Part shown: piece after piece, positions 63,122-64,000 of the stretch
How the letters are laid out: each line of letters opens with the position of its first letter
Numbering within the stretch: position 1 is the stretch's first letter
Assembly (NCBI RefSeq): GCF_041438805.1
Contig: NZ_CP109190.1
Coordinates: forward strand, 4,092,001-4,156,000
Source of the DNA: Streptomyces sp. NBC_01707
GTDB taxonomy: Bacteria > Actinomycetota > Actinomycetes > Streptomycetales > Streptomycetaceae
DNA length: 64,000 nucleotides
Reading direction: 5' to 3'
Program-made: the position numbers and the translations under genes
The notes under the pieces: model-generated
What the model was told of the DNA's origin: nothing
The model's database searches: none
The model's input: only the letters and a program-made list of their open reading frames with translations

Positions 63122-63883
63122 TCAGCCGCCGAAGCGGCGGCCTCGGGCCGCGTAGTCGCGCAGCGCGCGAAGGAAGTCGACCTTGCGGAACGCCGGCCAG
63201 AAGACTTCGCAGAAGTAGTACTCGGAGTGCGCGCTCTGCCAGAGCATGAAGCCGGACAGCCGCTGCTCACCGCTCGTGCGGATCACCAGGTCCGGATCCG
63301 GCTGCCCCCGCGTGTACAGGTGCTCGGAGATCAGGTCCGTGGAGACGATCTCCGCGAGGTCCTCGAAGGACGTCCCCTTGGACGAGTGGTCGAGCAGCAG
63401 CGAGCGCACGGCGTCCGCGATCTCCTGCCGCCCGCCGTAGCCGACGGCGACGTTGACCAGTATCCCGTCGACGCCGACCGTGGCCTGCTCCGCCTCCTTG
63501 AGGACGGTCTGGGTGTGCGCGGGCAGCAGGTCCAGCGTGCCGACGTGGTGAACGCGCCACCGGCCGTCGGCCGCCAGGTCGCGGACGGTGTTCTCGATGA
63601 TGCCGAGGAGCGGGGTCAGCTCGGACGCGGGCCGGTCGAAGTTGTCCGTGGAGAGCAGCCACAGGGTGACGACCTCGACATCGGTCTCACTGCACCAGCC
63701 GAGCAGGTCCTGGATCTTGTCCGCACCGGCCTGGTGTCCCTGCGCGGCTGTGCCACCGGACGCCTTCGCCCAGCGCCGGTTGCCGTCGAGGATGACACCG
63801 ATGTGCTTGGGCACCTGGGTGTGATCGAGGCGGGCCTCCACCCGGCGCGCGTAGAGCCTGTACACCAGGTCGCGCAAGTTCAC
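63122..63883 (-). CDS. Isoprenyl transferase (undecaprenyl diphosphate synthase family)
   Basis: A 253-residue cis-prenyltransferase that elongates allylic diphosphates with IPP, probably to the lipid carrier for cell-wall synthesis. The catalytic Asp is in IGVILDGNRRWAKASGG. Conserved blocks are VEVVTLWLLSTDNFDRP, VAVGYGGRQEIADAV, PDPDLVIRTSGEQRLSGFML and EYYFCEVFWPAFRK. The GTG at 63883 is chosen since GAGAGG then has normal spacing; a GTG at 63892 would overlap it. Streptomyces usually carry several paralogues, so I do not assign uppS firmly. Confidence 0.93.
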   Translation of the reverse strand: MNLRDLVYRLYARRVEARLDHTQVPKHIGVILDGNRRWAKASGGTAAQGHQAGADKIQDLLGWCSETDVEVVTLWLLSTDNFDRPASELTPLLGIIENTVRDLAADGRWRVHHVGTLDLLPAHTQTVLKEAEQATVGVDGILVNVAVGYGGRQEIADAVRSLLLDHSSKGTSFEDLAEIVSTDLISEHLYTRGQPDPDLVIRTSGEQRLSGFMLWQSAHSEYYFCEVFWPAFRKVDFLRALRDYAARGRRFGG

Positions 63884-64000
63884 TGAGTTCACCTCTCGGT
63901 TCTGTGCGGGCCCGCCCGCCCCATTGCCCGGGGTCCGGGGTCGTCCCCCTGGGGATCGCCGCACAAGTCCGCAGAGCCATCGCTCCGCCGTGCCGTGGCA
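63884..64000. other. Window edge, upstream of isoprenyl transferase
   Basis: Short upstream region of the isoprenyl transferase; nothing else is visible before the window ends. Confidence 0.3.

Overview
The window is high-GC DNA with a strong G/C bias at third codon positions, many GTG starts, WhiB, BldA-type TTA use, ahpCD-oxyR and a chitinase with a DasR-like operator. All of this points to a Streptomyces chromosome. I see about 50 genes, no rRNA, tRNA, CRISPR array, transposase or integrase.

Layout. (1) 1-9.6 kb is an accessory strip: a secreted GH18 chitinase, a threonine-synthase-like PLP enzyme, a cupin, an unknown 167-aa protein, an exported beta-carbonic anhydrase lipoprotein, an AAA ATPase with repeats in its promoter, a DUF3825 protein, an unknown 212-aa protein and a short Uma2-like remnant. 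(2) 9.7-22.5 kb is a core metabolic block: ychF, a DUF6542 membrane protein, ppgK, ispH, an APC permease, xseA-xseB, a nitroreductase-like reductase, a DUF4245 protein, glpX, a wbl gene, a DUF1707 protein and a class I fumarase. (3) 22.5-39.5 kb is a compact hybrid PKS-NRPS gene cluster. (4) 39.5-64 kb returns to core genes: an SGNH hydrolase, fumC, a DUF402 protein, a GAF-SpoIIE-HATPase regulator with a TTA codon, catalase, a class A PBP, an SPFH/ribbon-helix-helix pair, a secreted alkaline phosphatase, a PadR-ABC operon, oxyR divergent from ahpC-ahpD, an AI-2E-like transporter, an SLT transglycosylase, PIN-PhoH and an isoprenyl transferase.

The most interesting part is the cluster at 22564-39433, which sits between the two fumarase genes (class I at 20818, class II at 41122). 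A divergent LuxR-type regulator faces one tightly coupled run of seven genes: an MFS exporter, a KS-AT-ACP polyketide module, an AMT-MOx-C-PCP-C protein (class III aminotransferase plus luciferase-like monooxygenase plus two condensation domains), an M18 metallo-aminopeptidase, a type II thioesterase, an SDR, and an NRPS with a decayed condensation domain followed by A-PCP. A KS-AT-ACP unit feeding AMT then MOx is the logic expected for a 2-hydroxy-3-amino acyl unit, as in the cyanobacterial microginins. Such units are warheads of metallo-aminopeptidase inhibitors (compare bestatin and amastatin). An aminopeptidase inside the cluster therefore looks like a resistance or target copy. The only adenylation domain reads as threonine-like. 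One carrier domain has no cognate A domain, and there is no integrated release domain. My reading is a short linear N-terminal 3-amino-2-hydroxyacyl peptide containing threonine, probably an aminopeptidase inhibitor. This is inference from domain logic, not from any search.

Many neighbouring operons are separated by long, often perfect, bidirectional hairpins that act as likely terminators; these are listed individually.
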